DNA of 64,000 nt from Desulfosediminicola flagellatus (lineage in GTDB: Bacteria; Desulfobacterota; Desulfobulbia; Desulfobulbales; Desulfocapsaceae), in contig NZ_CP050698.1 of NCBI RefSeq assembly GCF_005116655.2, forward strand, positions 1-64,000. Reading direction: 5' to 3'. The notes beneath the pieces are model-generated. The model ran no database searches and was not told the origin of the DNA. It saw nothing but the letters and a program-made list of their open reading frames with translations. Position 1 is the first letter of the stretch. Each line of letters begins with the position of its first letter. Shown here piece after piece: positions 25,625 to 36,572 of the stretch. Both the position numbers and the translations under genes were made by a program.

Positions 25625-27007
25625 CTAATTCTTGAAGCTATGGATCGGTGCAGGAATACGGCCGCCCCAAGCGATAAAACGTTTGGATTTACCGACGTTT
25701 CGTACTTCCATAATCGGGCTTGCGCCAAATAATCCACCAAAGCTTACATATTCGCCGGCTTCCTTGCCTGGAATAGGAATCAATCGTGCAGCAGTGGTTT
25801 TGTTGTTGATCATACCAAGAGCCATCTCATCGGCAATTATTGCAGAAATAGTATCGGCATCAACTGATCCGGCAATTGGTATCATATCAAGTCCTACCGA
25901 ACATACGCAGGTCATTGCTTCCAGCTTTTCCAGGCAAAGTGCTCCCTCGCCAACGGCATCAGCAAGAACCGAATCTTCCATGACAGGAATAAATGCACCG
26001 CTTAAGCCACCGACATTCTTACTGGCAAAGATACCACCTTTTTTGACGGCATCATTGAGCATGGCAAGTATCGCTGTTGAACCTGGTGCGCCAACGGCAT
26101 CTACACCGAGGATTTTGAATATTTCACCAACACTGTCGCCTATGGTAGGCGTTGGGGCAAGGGACAGGTCAACAACGCCAAATTCAATTCCCAGTGCTTT
26201 TGAGACCTGGCGGCCAATCAATTCGCCACATCTGGTAACTCTGAATGTTGTCTGTTTGATTTCTTCAGCAATCTCATCAAGGCGAAGTTTGCCAGATCCG
26301 TTATGGTCATCGATAAGGCGCTCTAAGGAACGTGCGATAACTCCGGGTCCGCTTACGCCAACGTTCAGAACAACTTCTGCCTCTTCCAGTCCATGAATGG
26401 CACCTGCCATAAACGGATTATCACCAGGCTGGTTGCAGAAGACAACAAACTTCGCTGCTCCAAACCCTGACTGTTCTTTAGTTTTCTCGGCAATTTCCTT
26501 GATGGTATGGCCCATCATTGCAAGGGCATCCATGTTGATGCCTTTCTGGCTTGTGCCGATATTGATCGATGCACAGACTTTCTCTGTCTGGGCAAGTGCT
26601 TCTGGCAGAGATTTAATGTATTCAAGATCAGTTTCTGTCATGCCCTTTTCAACCTGGGCCGAAAAACCTCCAAGAATATCTACACCTACCGCAGTTGCAG
26701 CGCGATCAAGGCTTTTGGCGAGTTCAACAAAACCGTGCTGGTCAAACCCGGACCCTACAAAGGCTATTGGAGTGACAGAGATACGTTTGTTAACAACAGG
26801 AATGCCGAGGTGCTTGCTGATATCATTGCATGTTTCGACAAAGTTACCTGCGTAGCGGATAATTTTTTCTTCTATATTTTTGCATGTCTGTTCAACGCCA
26901 TTGCCTCTACAGTCAAGCAGGCTGATACCCATGGTGACCGTACGTACATCCAGATTTTCTTTCTGGATCATTTCAACTGTGGCGAGAATCTGATCGGATC
27001 GTAGCAT
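25625..27007 (-). CDS. UPF0210 / PFL family protein (DUF711)
   Basis: A 460-residue protein of the UPF0210 family, whose structure resembles the pyruvate formate-lyase barrel but which has no proven activity. It begins DQILATVEMIQKENLDVRTV and contains the conserved Gly-rich blocks VVLNVGVSGPGVIARSLE, LSLAPTPTIGDSVGEIF and GGLSGAFIPVMEDS. The last block, RLIPIPGKEAGEYVSFGGLFG, is typical. It lies 32 bases after the ACT-domain gene on the same strand. This pair (UPF0237 plus UPF0210) is a recurrent neighbourhood, so the ACT protein may regulate it. Confidence 0.88.
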   Translation of the reverse strand: MLRSDQILATVEMIQKENLDVRTVTMGISLLDCRGNGVEQTCKNIEEKIIRYAGNFVETCNDISKHLGIPVVNKRISVTPIAFVGSGFDQHGFVELAKSLDRAATAVGVDILGGFSAQVEKGMTETDLEYIKSLPEALAQTEKVCASINIGTSQKGINMDALAMMGHTIKEIAEKTKEQSGFGAAKFVVFCNQPGDNPFMAGAIHGLEEAEVVLNVGVSGPGVIARSLERLIDDHNGSGKLRLDEIAEEIKQTTFRVTRCGELIGRQVSKALGIEFGVVDLSLAPTPTIGDSVGEIFKILGVDAVGAPGSTAILAMLNDAVKKGGIFASKNVGGLSGAFIPVMEDSVLADAVGEGALCLEKLEAMTCVCSVGLDMIPIAGSVDADTISAIIADEMALGMINNKTTAARLIPIPGKEAGEYVSFGGLFGASPIMEVRNVGKSKRFIAWGGRIPAPIHSFKN

Positions 27008-27039
27008 GATTTAAATAACTCCTGAGCGGGAAGGGCAAT

Positions 27040-27597
27040 TTAATGCAGGGTGACCTCGTGGGTCGCCTGAAAAATATCATTATGTTGCATCATAACTTTC
27101 AGGCCGGTTTCCGCAGAAAAGTCGGTAAGTGCGTTCTGAACTGTTGCGATGGATGAAACGCCTGAAAGGTCGAGCTGCAGTATCATCGTATACTGATCAT
27201 CTCGAAGGGTTGTTGCGAGATCGCGTATATTGATATTGTGGGAGTGGCAAAATTGGCTGACACTGTAGACAAGACCGCTCTTGTTCTGGCCCTTGGCTGT
27301 CATTATGTAGGTTTCCGGAGGTAAGGGATCGTCACTTACATTGATTGGATTATCCATAACCTTTATGGATACCTCGAATTTGACAGGCGTTTTTATATGT
27401 GAAATCTCAGCAACGACATCTTCCGGGGTGACCTCGGAGCTGAAGGTTGCGATCAGTATCATGTTTAGGTAATTGCAGAGTACTGACTGATTCAGATCGG
27501 CCAAGTCACCGTCGAGTTTATAAATTGCTCCAGTAATGTCGGCAATTACGCCGGGTCTGTCTTTGGACATCACAGAGATAATCATCTGCTTTTTCAT
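27040..27597 (-). CDS. Two-ACT-domain regulatory protein (UPF0237/GcvR-like)
   Basis: A 185-residue protein with two ACT domains, the first starting MIISVMSKDRPGVIADITGA and the second YIMTAKGQNKSGLVYSVSQF. ACT domains bind amino acids and control partner enzymes. The layout resembles the glycine-cleavage repressor GcvR and UPF0237 proteins. It is the first gene of a two-gene unit with the PFL-family gene. The ligand is unknown. Confidence 0.85.
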   Translation of the reverse strand: MKKQMIISVMSKDRPGVIADITGAIYKLDGDLADLNQSVLCNYLNMILIATFSSEVTPEDVVAEISHIKTPVKFEVSIKVMDNPINVSDDPLPPETYIMTAKGQNKSGLVYSVSQFCHSHNINIRDLATTLRDDQYTMILQLDLSGVSSIATVQNALTDFSAETGLKVMMQHNDIFQATHEVTLH

Positions 27598-28225
27598 CGA
27601 AGACTGCTCCTATACAGAATGTTGCTTGAAGTAGCGATGGCAGTATGTTGACATCGCATAGTAAGGCGAGGGCCTGCTTATATGGGAAATAGACACTATT
27701 GCACTGTTTCAGGTAATGGGCAACTAAATTCTAGTTGGAGCAGGACAACAATTCCTGATGTGGATAACCTTCATGCAATTCGATCAATTCTAACGAATTA
27801 TTTCCTTAATGAATACAACGAGGGTGAGTTGCTTGGCAGGGAGATTGGCCGGAGGCGACGCGTTGCTGTTTCTTGCTTGGCTGGATTTGCGTTAAAGATA
27901 CATGCTTTTATTATGGGATGACGGAGTCTTACCTTATGTATGCTGTTGTGCTGGTGAGTGTTGCGCGTACCCGACAAAAAAATCATAGGCCAGCCGGCAG
28001 AAGCGCAAGGGGCAATGTGAAATGAGAAAATTTGACAGAATGCTGTCTCTCTGAGAAATCGTTTGTTTGTGGTGGGTCGTTTGACATCAGGCGGCAGTTT
28101 GTGAAACACTTATAGGTGAAGTCAGCATGTGCTTTGTAGCGTGGAGCATTAAGTTTCACGGGGCCTGCCTGTCTTCTGGAAGTGTGCAGGATAGATGGCA
28201 GATATACCATACGGTGGGTGTGTTC
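27598..28225. other. 628-base divergent intergenic region
   Basis: Short frames occur on both strands, but none has a ribosome site, family resemblance or coding-like composition. A small hairpin GACAG-AATG-CTGTC lies at 28034-28047. It should hold promoters for the ACT/PFL unit and for the FIST-kinase unit. Confidence 0.35.
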
Positions 28226-29401
28226 ATGAAGTCAGCAGTCCATTATAGCCAGGAAGCAGATTCGTATCAGGCAGGAAAGCATGCCATATCCGATATCAGG
28301 GAAAAGTTGTCAGGAGTACAACCTGATTTGCTTGTTCTTTTTTCTTCCATAGCACATGATCTCCCAAAAATCATTCAAGGTATTGAATCAATTGCCCGGA
28401 ATGTACCTCTCTGTGGTTGCACCGGTTCCGGGATTATTACTGGTTCCGGAAGTGATGAAGCTACACACTCTATTGCCTTAATGGGAGTTGTCTGCGAGAA
28501 TATGACCATCACTCCGTTTATCTATTCAGGTCTGTCAGCTGATCCAGAAGGAATTGGAGGACGTATCGCATCAACAATTCATGATGCCGGGATAGGTGTA
28601 CAGGAAAAATCTCTGCTTTTTCTTTTCGCTGACGGTTTAACAATCAATGCTGATGCCCTATATCGTGGCTTGCAGCAAAATTTACTGAACCATATTGATG
28701 TGGTCGGCGGTACAGCAGGTAACGACTTTCAGCAGGACATCACCTATCAATTTTGTAATGGGCAGGTGATGAGTGATGCTGTGTGCGGGGTCCTGGTGCA
28801 TGGTGCCTTTAATTATAAGATAGGAGTTACCCATGGTTCTTCGCCGGTAGGGTTATCACGAACTATAACCAGAGCTGAGGGAAACATCATTTATGAGATC
28901 GACCATCTTTCTGCGCTTGATATTTTAAAACAGTATATCGGTGTAGAGCGGGTGCAGGATGTCGGGCAGACACTTAACCTCTTTGAGCTGGGGCAGGAGT
29001 TTCCCGGGCAGGAGTACAGTCAGGATATTCTCAACAGGGCGATAATCGGCATAGAAGAGGAGGGTGGTGGGATACGACTCGCTGTAGAAATTCCCCAAGG
29101 CGCAAGAGTCCGGATTACCAGAAGGGATTCGGCACTCGTGCTTCAGCGGACGCGCGAGATGGCTGAGATTATGTCAAAGGAATTACGGGACTACCAGAAC
29201 GCGACATTTTTCTACTTTAATTGCAGCGGCAGAGGATCCTATCTCTTTGGAGATCCCGAACAGGAGGTGAATGCGCTGCGTGGAGTGTTGGCTCCTGACA
29301 CTACTATGATCGGTTTTTTTACTTTTGGGGAGTTTGCTCCAATCAAGCGATGCAATTACTTTCATAATTACACCGGAGTGCTGGTAGGGGTTGAAGAATG
29401 A
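28226..29401 (+). CDS. FIST-domain sensory protein
   Basis: A 391-residue protein with FIST N and FIST C domains, sensory modules proposed to bind small ligands such as amino acids. Characteristic blocks are [46 protein letters not shown] and the C-terminal [14 protein letters not shown] with [12 protein letters not shown]. The frame is open from 28127, but ATG 28226 starts right before the domain (the upstream 33 residues look non-coding). No transmembrane segment is present. Its TGA overlaps the ATG of the hybrid kinase by 4 bases, so it is probably the input subunit for that kinase. Confidence 0.85.
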   Translation: MKSAVHYSQEADSYQAGKHAISDIREKLSGVQPDLLVLFSSIAHDLPKIIQGIESIARNVPLCGCTGSGIITGSGSDEATHSIALMGVVCENMTITPFIYSGLSADPEGIGGRIASTIHDAGIGVQEKSLLFLFADGLTINADALYRGLQQNLLNHIDVVGGTAGNDFQQDITYQFCNGQVMSDAVCGVLVHGAFNYKIGVTHGSSPVGLSRTITRAEGNIIYEIDHLSALDILKQYIGVERVQDVGQTLNLFELGQEFPGQEYSQDILNRAIIGIEEEGGGIRLAVEIPQGARVRITRRDSALVLQRTREMAEIMSKELRDYQNATFFYFNCSGRGSYLFGDPEQEVNALRGVLAPDTTMIGFFTFGEFAPIKRCNYFHNYTGVLVGVEE

Positions 29402-32400
29402 TCAGCGGTTTCCCAAAGAGTGATGAGGTACATGTGGATACCGGTCAGCAGGGCGTGGAGAGTGAACGTGTGGCATACGAAGAGGAGATTCATCGGCTGA
29501 CTGCCAACATCATCCGCCAGGAAGCTGAGCTTATTGAAACCCGGGTCGAGCTTAATAAACGTGTTCGGAGTCTGCAGTTTTTTCAAATACTTAATAAGCG
29601 TATTCTCGCTGCAAAAACGAATAAAGAGATCTACCACGTGGTTGTTCATTCTCTGGTAGAGATTGGTTTTGATAAGGCACTTATCTTCAAGAGTAATAGT
29701 GATAAGTACGGGGTGGTTGCTCATCATGGCTATACCTCAGATGCAGTGCTGACCCGAGCACCGGTGCATGATTTGTTGAAGTTCGTAGAGGATCATGGCG
29801 AGCTGCTTGTGAATGGCGCAAATCGTGATTCTGTCGATTTCGATTACGAAAAGAACCTGGAGGTGCAATATTTTATTGCAGCCTGTTTTACTCTGAGACA
29901 AAGTGTTGATGTTCCACATATACTTCTTGCCGGGAATACCAGTGAATCCACAGTACGGCGTTCCCGGTTGACGAGTGTCGATCTGCAGGTTCTGCAGACA
30001 CTTACCCAGCAGATTGTTGTAGCAGTGGAAAATTCTTTTTTTTATGAGCAGCTAGAAAAATCGGAAATAAAATACAGATCGCTTTATGAACAATCTGTTG
30101 AAGGGCTCTTTCAGATAGATCTCAATGGCAAAATTATCAGTGCTAATCCGGCGATGGCAAAAATGTTGGGGTTTACGCATGTCGATTTGCTTGTTGGTGG
30201 ACACAGTGATGGTAGATCACAGTCAATACTCTATGAAGATGATTTTGCACGTTTTGCAAAAATAGTCACCGAAGTTGGTGCAGCTATAGGCTACGAAGCG
30301 GAACTGTGTCACAGAGACACACGAAGCATATGGGGAGCGCTGACAGCAAGGTATGTTGAAAGTGACGGTGATGGTCCAGCATATTTTGAGGGGTCGGTGG
30401 TTGACATCACCGAGCGTAAAAGGGCACGCCAGCTAGATATAGAAAAAACAGCTGCTGAAAAGGCAAATAGGACCAAAAGCGAATTCCTGGCGAAAATGAG
30501 TCATGAAATTCGAACTCCTATGAATGGCGTGCTGGGTATGACAACGCTTCTTATGGATACTGGTCTTGATCCTGCCCAGCAGCATTATGTCGGTGCCATC
30601 AGGCAAAGTAGTGAAGCCTTGTTGGCTATAATTAATGATATTCTGGATTTTTCAAAAATTGAGGCGGGTAAAGTTAGCCTTGAGTTGACCACTTTCAGCT
30701 TACGAAAGTTGCTGGACGAAATAATTGATCTGGTTGAGACAAGGGTGAATCCGGATAAGGTGAAACTTATCTGTTATACCGATCCCGAGGTTCATGATCG
30801 TGTTTTCGGCGATCCGATTCGTTTGCGTCAGATACTCATAAATCTTGCCGTTAATGCAACTAAATTTACAACCGAGGGAGAGGTTGTCATATCTCTCAGG
30901 TGTATGGGAAGCGATTTGCGTTTTTCGGTACTGGACAGTGGACCGGGGATTCCATTTGAAAACCAGCGCCTGCTCTTTGAAAGTTTTACACAGGTTGATA
31001 ACTCGTTGACCCGTGAGGTTGAGGGGACGGGGCTCGGGTTATCAATTTCGAAACAGTTGGTCGAGTTGATGGGGGGAGAAATCGGTGTAGAGTCGGAGCC
31101 TGGCAAAGGCGCGGAATTCTGGTTTACCCTCCGGATGCTCCGCAGTGAAGATGTGCAGCAGGCTGACAATGGTATAACTGACTTTGTGGGCAGGCGGGTG
31201 TTGATAGTGGATCAGGAGAGCTGGAATTTGAGGTATCTGAAATCTCAGTTTGAGGCATGGGGGGCCGATGTGGATCTGGCGACGAATGAGAGTCAGCCGG
31301 AACATTGGTGTGTCAATACTCAGGTTATTAGCCCTCGGTACCATTTGCTTGTGGTTGCTGAAAAGATGGCTCAGTTGAGCGTGGCAAACTGGTTTGAAGA
31401 GGCTATTTACGGCAGAATAATTTTACGCGACAGAGCTTCAATGGGCGGGAGTACATTGAGGCTTGAGGGAGAAAAAAACGTCTACGTACCGATGCCGTTA
31501 CGCTATGGCCATCTAAAAAAAGCGTGTCGTTGCCTGCTGTCAAATCAGGACCTGCATGAATGTCTGTTTAGTGACATGAAGCCTGTTTGGGGTAGTAATG
31601 ATCAGCGCAAAAAATCGCGAGTGCTCGTCGTTGAAGATCACAATATTAATAAGCAGGTTGTGATTGGAATGCTGAACCGGTTGGGGTGTGTCCATGTTGA
31701 TTCAGTGGGTGACGGCCGTGAGGCACTGCAGAGCTGGTCGGAATTCGATTATGATCTGATATTTATGGATGTTTCAATGCCCGTGATGGACGGGCTGGAA
31801 GCTACACGCCGAATTCGTAGCGGTAAAGGTAAGGGGAATTGCGACGTGCCGATTATTGCGTTAACTGCTCATGCGATGGTCGGTGATAAGGAAAAATGTT
31901 TGAAGGTCGGTATGAACGATGTTGTTGTGAAGCCTGTTGATCCGCAAGCGCTGGCATCAGTGCTTGACCGGTGGCTGCCTGGCTTACTTGACGGGGAAAA
32001 TGACAAGCAACTTTCAAATCAGAAAGAAGATGCTGAAGTGATAGAAAAAATACACAACCTGCAGTCTGGTCCGGTAAAGGGTGCAGTTGTGTTTGATTTT
32101 CGAAAACTCACCGACCGTCTTCTTGGAAATGAAGCCCAGGCGAGGCACATTGCTGAATACATGTATAACGAGGTGGGTAAGCAGGTGGCTGAGCTTGAAG
32201 ATGCGCTTGAAGCTGGAGACATAGGCGAAGTTTCACGTTTGGCTCACCGCATGAAAGGGGCTGCCGGCAATGTGCAGGCGGAGCTGCTTTATCTGCAGAT
32301 GAAAGAACTTGAGAATGCTCTTGTCAACAGTGATATGGAGACTTCCCGCATGCTGGTGCGGGAAGTACGGTCACATAGTGTTGAGTTGCGGAATGTTATA

Positions 32401-32415
32401 CGCAGTCACCTGTGA
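29398..32415 (+). CDS. Soluble hybrid sensor histidine kinase (GAF-PAS-HisKA-HATPase-REC-REC-Hpt)
   Basis: A 1005-residue multistep phosphorelay kinase without membrane helices. In order: an N-terminal coiled coil (about 20-60), a GAF-like domain (about 70-215), a PAS domain (about 220-345, [16 protein letters not shown]), HisKA with phospho-His369 in [11 protein letters not shown], HATPase (N box [10 protein letters not shown] boxes DSGPGIPF and [12 protein letters not shown]), a degenerate receiver-like segment (about 595-725) that lacks an obvious phospho-Asp loop, a full receiver ([14 protein letters not shown], Asp791 in [11 protein letters not shown], Lys in VVKPVDP), and an Hpt domain with His950 in [10 protein letters not shown]. 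It is translationally coupled to the FIST gene. No output regulator is adjacent. Confidence 0.92.
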   Translation: MISGFPKSDEVHVDTGQQGVESERVAYEEEIHRLTANIIRQEAELIETRVELNKRVRSLQFFQILNKRILAAKTNKEIYHVVVHSLVEIGFDKALIFKSNSDKYGVVAHHGYTSDAVLTRAPVHDLLKFVEDHGELLVNGANRDSVDFDYEKNLEVQYFIAACFTLRQSVDVPHILLAGNTSESTVRRSRLTSVDLQVLQTLTQQIVVAVENSFFYEQLEKSEIKYRSLYEQSVEGLFQIDLNGKIISANPAMAKMLGFTHVDLLVGGHSDGRSQSILYEDDFARFAKIVTEVGAAIGYEAELCHRDTRSIWGALTARYVESDGDGPAYFEGSVVDITERKRARQLDIEKTAAEKANRTKSEFLAKMSHEIRTPMNGVLGMTTLLMDTGLDPAQQHYVGAIRQSSEALLAIINDILDFSKIEAGKVSLELTTFSLRKLLDEIIDLVETRVNPDKVKLICYTDPEVHDRVFGDPIRLRQILINLAVNATKFTTEGEVVISLRCMGSDLRFSVLDSGPGIPFENQRLLFESFTQVDNSLTREVEGTGLGLSISKQLVELMGGEIGVESEPGKGAEFWFTLRMLRSEDVQQADNGITDFVGRRVLIVDQESWNLRYLKSQFEAWGADVDLATNESQPEHWCVNTQVISPRYHLLVVAEKMAQLSVANWFEEAIYGRIILRDRASMGGSTLRLEGEKNVYVPMPLRYGHLKKACRCLLSNQDLHECLFSDMKPVWGSNDQRKKSRVLVVEDHNINKQVVIGMLNRLGCVHVDSVGDGREALQSWSEFDYDLIFMDVSMPVMDGLEATRRIRSGKGKGNCDVPIIALTAHAMVGDKEKCLKVGMNDVVVKPVDPQALASVLDRWLPGLLDGENDKQLSNQKEDAEVIEKIHNLQSGPVKGAVVFDFRKLTDRLLGNEAQARHIAEYMYNEVGKQVAELEDALEAGDIGEVSRLAHRMKGAAGNVQAELLYLQMKELENALVNSDMETSRMLVREVRSHSVELRNVIRSHL

Positions 32416-32423
32416 TACAGAGT

Positions 32424-33935
32424 TTATTTTAGAAACAGTTCGTATGCAGGGTTATCTGTTTCCTCAAAATAGGTGTATCCCAGTTCTGCAAGACGGGCAT
32501 AGAGGTCTCGATTATCTTCCTGCTCACATTCAAGACCGATAAGCACCCTGCCGAAATCGCCCCCCTGTAATCTATAGTGGAATAACGAGATATTTCTATG
32601 TCCTCTGGTCGCGTCAAGAAACCGGACAAGGGCGCCAGGTGTTTCGGGGAACCAGAATCGAAACAGCTTCTCATTTTTTACAAGATTTGATCTTCCACCA
32701 ACCATGTAACGGATATGTGTTTTTGCTAATTCATTGTCAGTGAGGTCACTATTGGCATAGCCGGCCTCGCTGAGATCTCGACTGAATGTTATCCGTTCAT
32801 CGCTACTTGAGATTGAAATACCGACAAATATATGGGCTTTGCCACGATCTGAGAGGCGATAGTTGAATTCGGTGATATTTCTTTCACCAATGAGTTCATG
32901 GCAAAACCTCTTGAGGCTTCCGGGCTGTTCAGGAATCGTGACCGCAAAAAGAGCCTCCTGCTGTTCGCCAATCATTGTTCTCTCGGCTACATACCGTAAC
33001 CGTTCAAAATTCATGTTGGCTCCGGAATTGATCGCAATAAATGTTTTTCCTGTGCAGCCTGTTTCGCGGATATATTTTAACAGACCGGTCATGCCAAGAG
33101 CGCCTGCAGGTTCAACAATAGAACGGGTCGCTTGATAAATGGCTTTAATGCCGCTGCAGAGTTCGTCAGTGTTTATCCGGAGTATTTCATCGACAAACTC
33201 ATCGCATAATTCAAACGTTCGTTTGCCGACCTCCTTAACAGCAACACCATCAGCAAAAATGCCGACAGACTCAAGTGTGACAGGTTTCCCGGCCTCAAGG
33301 GATCGTGCCATGGCATCACTGTCAACAGGTTCAACCCCTATGACTTTTACTTCCGGTCTCAGTGTTTTGATATATGCGGCCATGCCGCTAATCAAACCGC
33401 CTCCGCCAACCGGGATGAAAACTGCATCTAGCCTGCCGGGATTTTGTCTGAGAATTTCGTCTGCAACAGTGCCCTGACCAGCAATAACCAGCTCATCATC
33501 AAAGGGATGGATAAAGGTCATGCCGGTTTCTTTGGCGACAATCTTTACATGGTCAGCTGCTTCAGAGTAATTATTTCCATGTAGAATGACTCTGCCCCCG
33601 AAACGTTTGACAGCTTCAACTTTAATAGCCGGTGTTGTGACAGGCATGACGATGAGTGCATCAATTTTAAGTTTGTTGGCAGCAAAGGCAACTCCTTGGG
33701 CATGGTTACCTGCCGAGGCGGTTATCACTCCCCTGGCCAGTTCCTCTTTACTGAGATTTGCAATTTTATTATAAGCGCCACGGAGTTTGAATGAGAATAC
33801 AGGCTGCTGATCCTCTCGTTTTAACCGGATGGTATTATTGAGTTTTGCTGACAGAGCTATAGCGTCATCAAGCGAGGTCTCTATGGCTGCTTCATATACC
33901 CGGGAAGTGAGTATCTGGCGTAATATCTTTCGCAT
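32424..33935 (-). CDS. ilvA: Threonine ammonia-lyase, biosynthetic
   Basis: PLP enzyme that deaminates threonine to 2-oxobutanoate, the first step to isoleucine. The 503-residue length and two C-terminal ACT-like regulatory domains mark the biosynthetic, isoleucine-inhibited form. The PLP Lys lies in FSFKLRGAYNKI; the glycine-rich phosphate loop is seen as PVGGGGLISGMA; the block SAGNHAQGVAFAA is conserved. The ACT-like repeats begin at ALFAVTIPEQPGSLKRF and RFWFPETPGALVRFLDA. It converges on the hybrid kinase gene with only 8 bases between the stops. Confidence 0.93.
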   Translation of the reverse strand: MRKILRQILTSRVYEAAIETSLDDAIALSAKLNNTIRLKREDQQPVFSFKLRGAYNKIANLSKEELARGVITASAGNHAQGVAFAANKLKIDALIVMPVTTPAIKVEAVKRFGGRVILHGNNYSEAADHVKIVAKETGMTFIHPFDDELVIAGQGTVADEILRQNPGRLDAVFIPVGGGGLISGMAAYIKTLRPEVKVIGVEPVDSDAMARSLEAGKPVTLESVGIFADGVAVKEVGKRTFELCDEFVDEILRINTDELCSGIKAIYQATRSIVEPAGALGMTGLLKYIRETGCTGKTFIAINSGANMNFERLRYVAERTMIGEQQEALFAVTIPEQPGSLKRFCHELIGERNITEFNYRLSDRGKAHIFVGISISSSDERITFSRDLSEAGYANSDLTDNELAKTHIRYMVGGRSNLVKNEKLFRFWFPETPGALVRFLDATRGHRNISLFHYRLQGGDFGRVLIGLECEQEDNRDLYARLAELGYTYFEETDNPAYELFLK

Positions 33936-34132
33936 CGAAATACCTGGTTGTGTTTTATATAATGTTGAAACCTGAGGTTTATTCTCATCGCGAGGGTAAA
34001 TGAGAGAAGCTGATTAAGTAACAGGCTTAAACGGTGGCCTGTATGTTCTGTTATGTTTGTGAATTTTCCCAAATCTCTTTGCGCTCCTTCTCTATTAACC
34101 TGAATGTATCAGGTTGACGTATCGTAGCCATG

Positions 34133-35206
34133 TTACGATTGATGTTCATGTCTGTGGTGAATGTCAGGGTAGTGCGGATGAGAGTGTGTGATTTTTTGGT
34201 GTTGGTGGGCATGTGAGTGCGGCCCGTTAGCTTCAGGATTGTCGTGCTCGTGATCATGGTGATCATCATCATGATTATGCAGATGAGTATGGTTAAGGTC
34301 ACTATGAATGTGGTTGTGCTCATGTTTGACACGGTTAGAGAAGAAGATCGCCCCTGTAAGACAGCAGATGGCACCAATGTGGGTGATATGGATTTGCTCA
34401 CCGAGAAGGATTGCTGCAAGGCCGACACCAAAAAAAGGACTGCTCGAAAAGAGAATCTGGCTGCGTGTTGCGCCAATTTGCTGGGCGGCCATCACGTACA
34501 GTACGATGCTGGCACCGTATGAAACTGCGCCAAGGATGAGAGCTTTTGCAACGAGTAAAAATTCTGCTGAATGTACATCAAGAGAGAGACCGATAGCAAC
34601 ATTTACACTGCCTGCAATGACACCTTTTATGAGGGTAATTTGTGAGGGTGTCATGCAATCAATGAGTGCGGTGAAATGATTGTCAAAGCCCCAGGAAAAA
34701 CAGGCGGCTGTAACCATTAAAGCGGCCAGCAGGCCTCCTGACCCTTCAGAAATTGTCATAACAAGCCCTGCCGCGAGGGCAAGACATACGCCGAACCAGC
34801 CATTGCGGTCCAGATGGTCATCAAATAAAAGCGCACCGATGATTGCTGTGGCCACAAGTTCCATATTCAGCCAGATTGCAACTGATGAAGCATGTGCTGC
34901 TTTGAGTCCGAATAAAAGCAGGGTCGGACCTAAGAATCCTCCACATAATACAGTTCCGGCAATGTAAAGGTATTGTCGTCTACTTACTTTAGGGCGAATC
35001 TGCTGCAGTGTTCTTTCGCGGGCTACCAGAGGAGTGACGCCGATAGCTGCACCGAGATAGAGTAAGCCGGCCAGAAGGAAGGGGTTAAGGTTGCCAAGGA
35101 GTATTTTTGAGGCAGGAGTCGCAAGTCCAAAGAGAAATGCGGAAAGTAGCCCTATGCCTATAGCAAAAATCTGCCATTCTGTGTGTTTACTGGCAGAAGA
35201 CTTCAT
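34133..35206 (-). CDS. EamA/DMT-family transporter with histidine-rich C-terminal tail
   Basis: A 357-residue drug/metabolite-type transporter. About ten hydrophobic helices cover residues 12-290, with two EamA repeats (SAFLFGLATPASKILLG and the later SYGASIVLYVMAAQQIGATR). The last 65 residues or so are a cytosolic or periplasmic tail dominated by His and Asp (NHIHSDLNHTHLHNHDDD, then HHDHEHD and HSHAHQHQ). Such tails usually bind Zn, Ni or Co. The transporter core resembles exporters of small organics, so the tail suggests metal sensing or a metal-related substrate. It stands between ilvA and mtaD on the same strand, with a gap on each side. Confidence 0.82.
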   Translation of the reverse strand: MKSSASKHTEWQIFAIGIGLLSAFLFGLATPASKILLGNLNPFLLAGLLYLGAAIGVTPLVARERTLQQIRPKVSRRQYLYIAGTVLCGGFLGPTLLLFGLKAAHASSVAIWLNMELVATAIIGALLFDDHLDRNGWFGVCLALAAGLVMTISEGSGGLLAALMVTAACFSWGFDNHFTALIDCMTPSQITLIKGVIAGSVNVAIGLSLDVHSAEFLLVAKALILGAVSYGASIVLYVMAAQQIGATRSQILFSSSPFFGVGLAAILLGEQIHITHIGAICCLTGAIFFSNRVKHEHNHIHSDLNHTHLHNHDDDHHDHEHDNPEANGPHSHAHQHQKITHSHPHYPDIHHRHEHQS

Positions 35207-35276
35207 ATTGGTTGTATTTGATGATTTGCAATGAATGTGATTTGTATATGACCATATGAATTTTCAGGAAAAGACA

Positions 35277-36572
35277 TTAATGGTTAATGGTTGATGCGAT
35301 CTCTTTCACTTTTGCCATGGTCTCATTGAGGTCAAAAGAGCAAATTTTTCTATCCTCCATAACTATCTTACCATTAATCATGGAGGTGTGGACATCACTT
35401 CCGCTAGCTGAGTAAACAAGCAGGTCTGCATTGTAGAACGGTGTGAGGTGCGGTGTTTTAAGGTCAAGGAGGATAATATCCGCTTTGCTGCCTACCTCAA
35501 TTGTACCAAGATTGTTGAACCCGAGTAGTTTGGCATTGCCCGTTGTGGCAGCCTTAAAAACTTCTTTGGCTGGTAAAACTGTTGCATCGATTGAATTGAG
35601 CTTATGGAGTTTTGCAAGAATATCCATCTCACGAAAGATATCGAGGCTGTTATTTGATGCGCAGCCATCTGTTCCTATACCTAGGCTGATGTTCCGCGAG
35701 AGTATTTCAGGAATTCTGGCAATCCCTGAGGCTAGCTTAAGATTACTCTGTGGGCAGGTTACTACATGGGCGCCACTCTGTTCTATGGCTTCGAGGTCCT
35801 CGTCTTCAAGCCAGACGGCGTGAATAAGTACTGAATTACTGTCGAGTAGGTCAAGTTTCTTCAGATGTCCTACAGGGGTTTGAGCCTGCATATTAATAAT
35901 CATATCAATTTCTTTCGGGCTTTCTGCGATATGAGTAAAAAAGCGCACATTCGTAGTGTCAGCAAGTTCTTTGGCACGACGTAATGTTGTAGGGGAACAT
36001 GTGTAGGGAGCATGAGCAAAGACTGCAGGGGTGATGAGCGGATCAACACCTTTCCAGCGGTCAATAAACTCGGCGACAGTCGAAATGTTTTTCTTCGGGT
36101 CAGGAACGCTCGGGGCAGGGAAATCTACTATTCCGTGACCAACCACTGCGCGCATACCGCAGTCAGCTAGTGCTCTGGCTGAGTCATTTGAGAAAAAATA
36201 GCCATCAGCAACGCAGGTGGTACCTGACAGGATCATCTCAGCCGCAGCTAATCGTGCACACCAGTATACCATCTCTCTGCTTACATGGGCTTTTTCAGCG
36301 GGAAAGATATGATTGTGTAGCCAGTCAGATAGTTCAAGGTCATCTGCAAGGCCGCGAAAGAGCGTCATTGCACAATGATTATGTCCATTAATCAGGCCGG
36401 GCATGAGTAGTTTTCCCTCACAATCTATGACCCTTGCAGTTGGGTGTTCTTTCAGGTCGGCCATTAATCCGATTGTAGAAATGGTGTCACCCGAAGTGAG
36501 GAGATAACTGTCAGGTACGAGAGACTCGTCGGGGCCCGCAAAGAGTGTGCAATTTTTAAAGAGTGTAGTCAT
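35277..36572 (-). CDS. mtaD: 5-methylthioadenosine / S-adenosylhomocysteine deaminase
   Basis: Amidohydrolase-family deaminase acting on adenosine-type by-products of SAM use. The 431-residue protein has the first metal motif GHNHCAMTLFRGLADD, the central His in FTHIAESPKE, HAVWLEDEDLEAI, the CPQSNLKLASG block, and the metal Asp in LGIGTDGCASNNSLDIFREM. These match MtaD/SsnA-like enzymes. A C residue replaces the more usual Thr or Ala in the HNH-x-AM motif. Other deaminase specificities (for example guanine or chlorohydrolase-like) cannot be excluded. It is read in the same direction as the upstream-lying genes but with gaps, so operon membership is unclear. Confidence 0.85.
   Translation of the reverse strand: MTTLFKNCTLFAGPDESLVPDSYLLTSGDTISTIGLMADLKEHPTARVIDCEGKLLMPGLINGHNHCAMTLFRGLADDLELSDWLHNHIFPAEKAHVSREMVYWCARLAAAEMILSGTTCVADGYFFSNDSARALADCGMRAVVGHGIVDFPAPSVPDPKKNISTVAEFIDRWKGVDPLITPAVFAHAPYTCSPTTLRRAKELADTTNVRFFTHIAESPKEIDMIINMQAQTPVGHLKKLDLLDSNSVLIHAVWLEDEDLEAIEQSGAHVVTCPQSNLKLASGIARIPEILSRNISLGIGTDGCASNNSLDIFREMDILAKLHKLNSIDATVLPAKEVFKAATTGNAKLLGFNNLGTIEVGSKADIILLDLKTPHLTPFYNADLLVYSASGSDVHTSMINGKIVMEDRKICSFDLNETMAKVKEIASTINH

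Noticed and set aside
25632..26855. Two long plus-strand frames opposite the PFL-family gene
   Set aside because: They are antisense shadows; the minus-strand product matches a known family along its whole length.
27682..27921. 79-codon plus-strand frame in the gap before the FIST gene
   Set aside because: No ribosome site, no family resemblance, and an overlapping minus-strand frame is equally open.
34217..34522. Plus-strand frame opposite the His-rich tail
   Set aside because: It reads Met/Val-rich only because it is the antisense of CAC/CAT codons, and it has no support as a gene.
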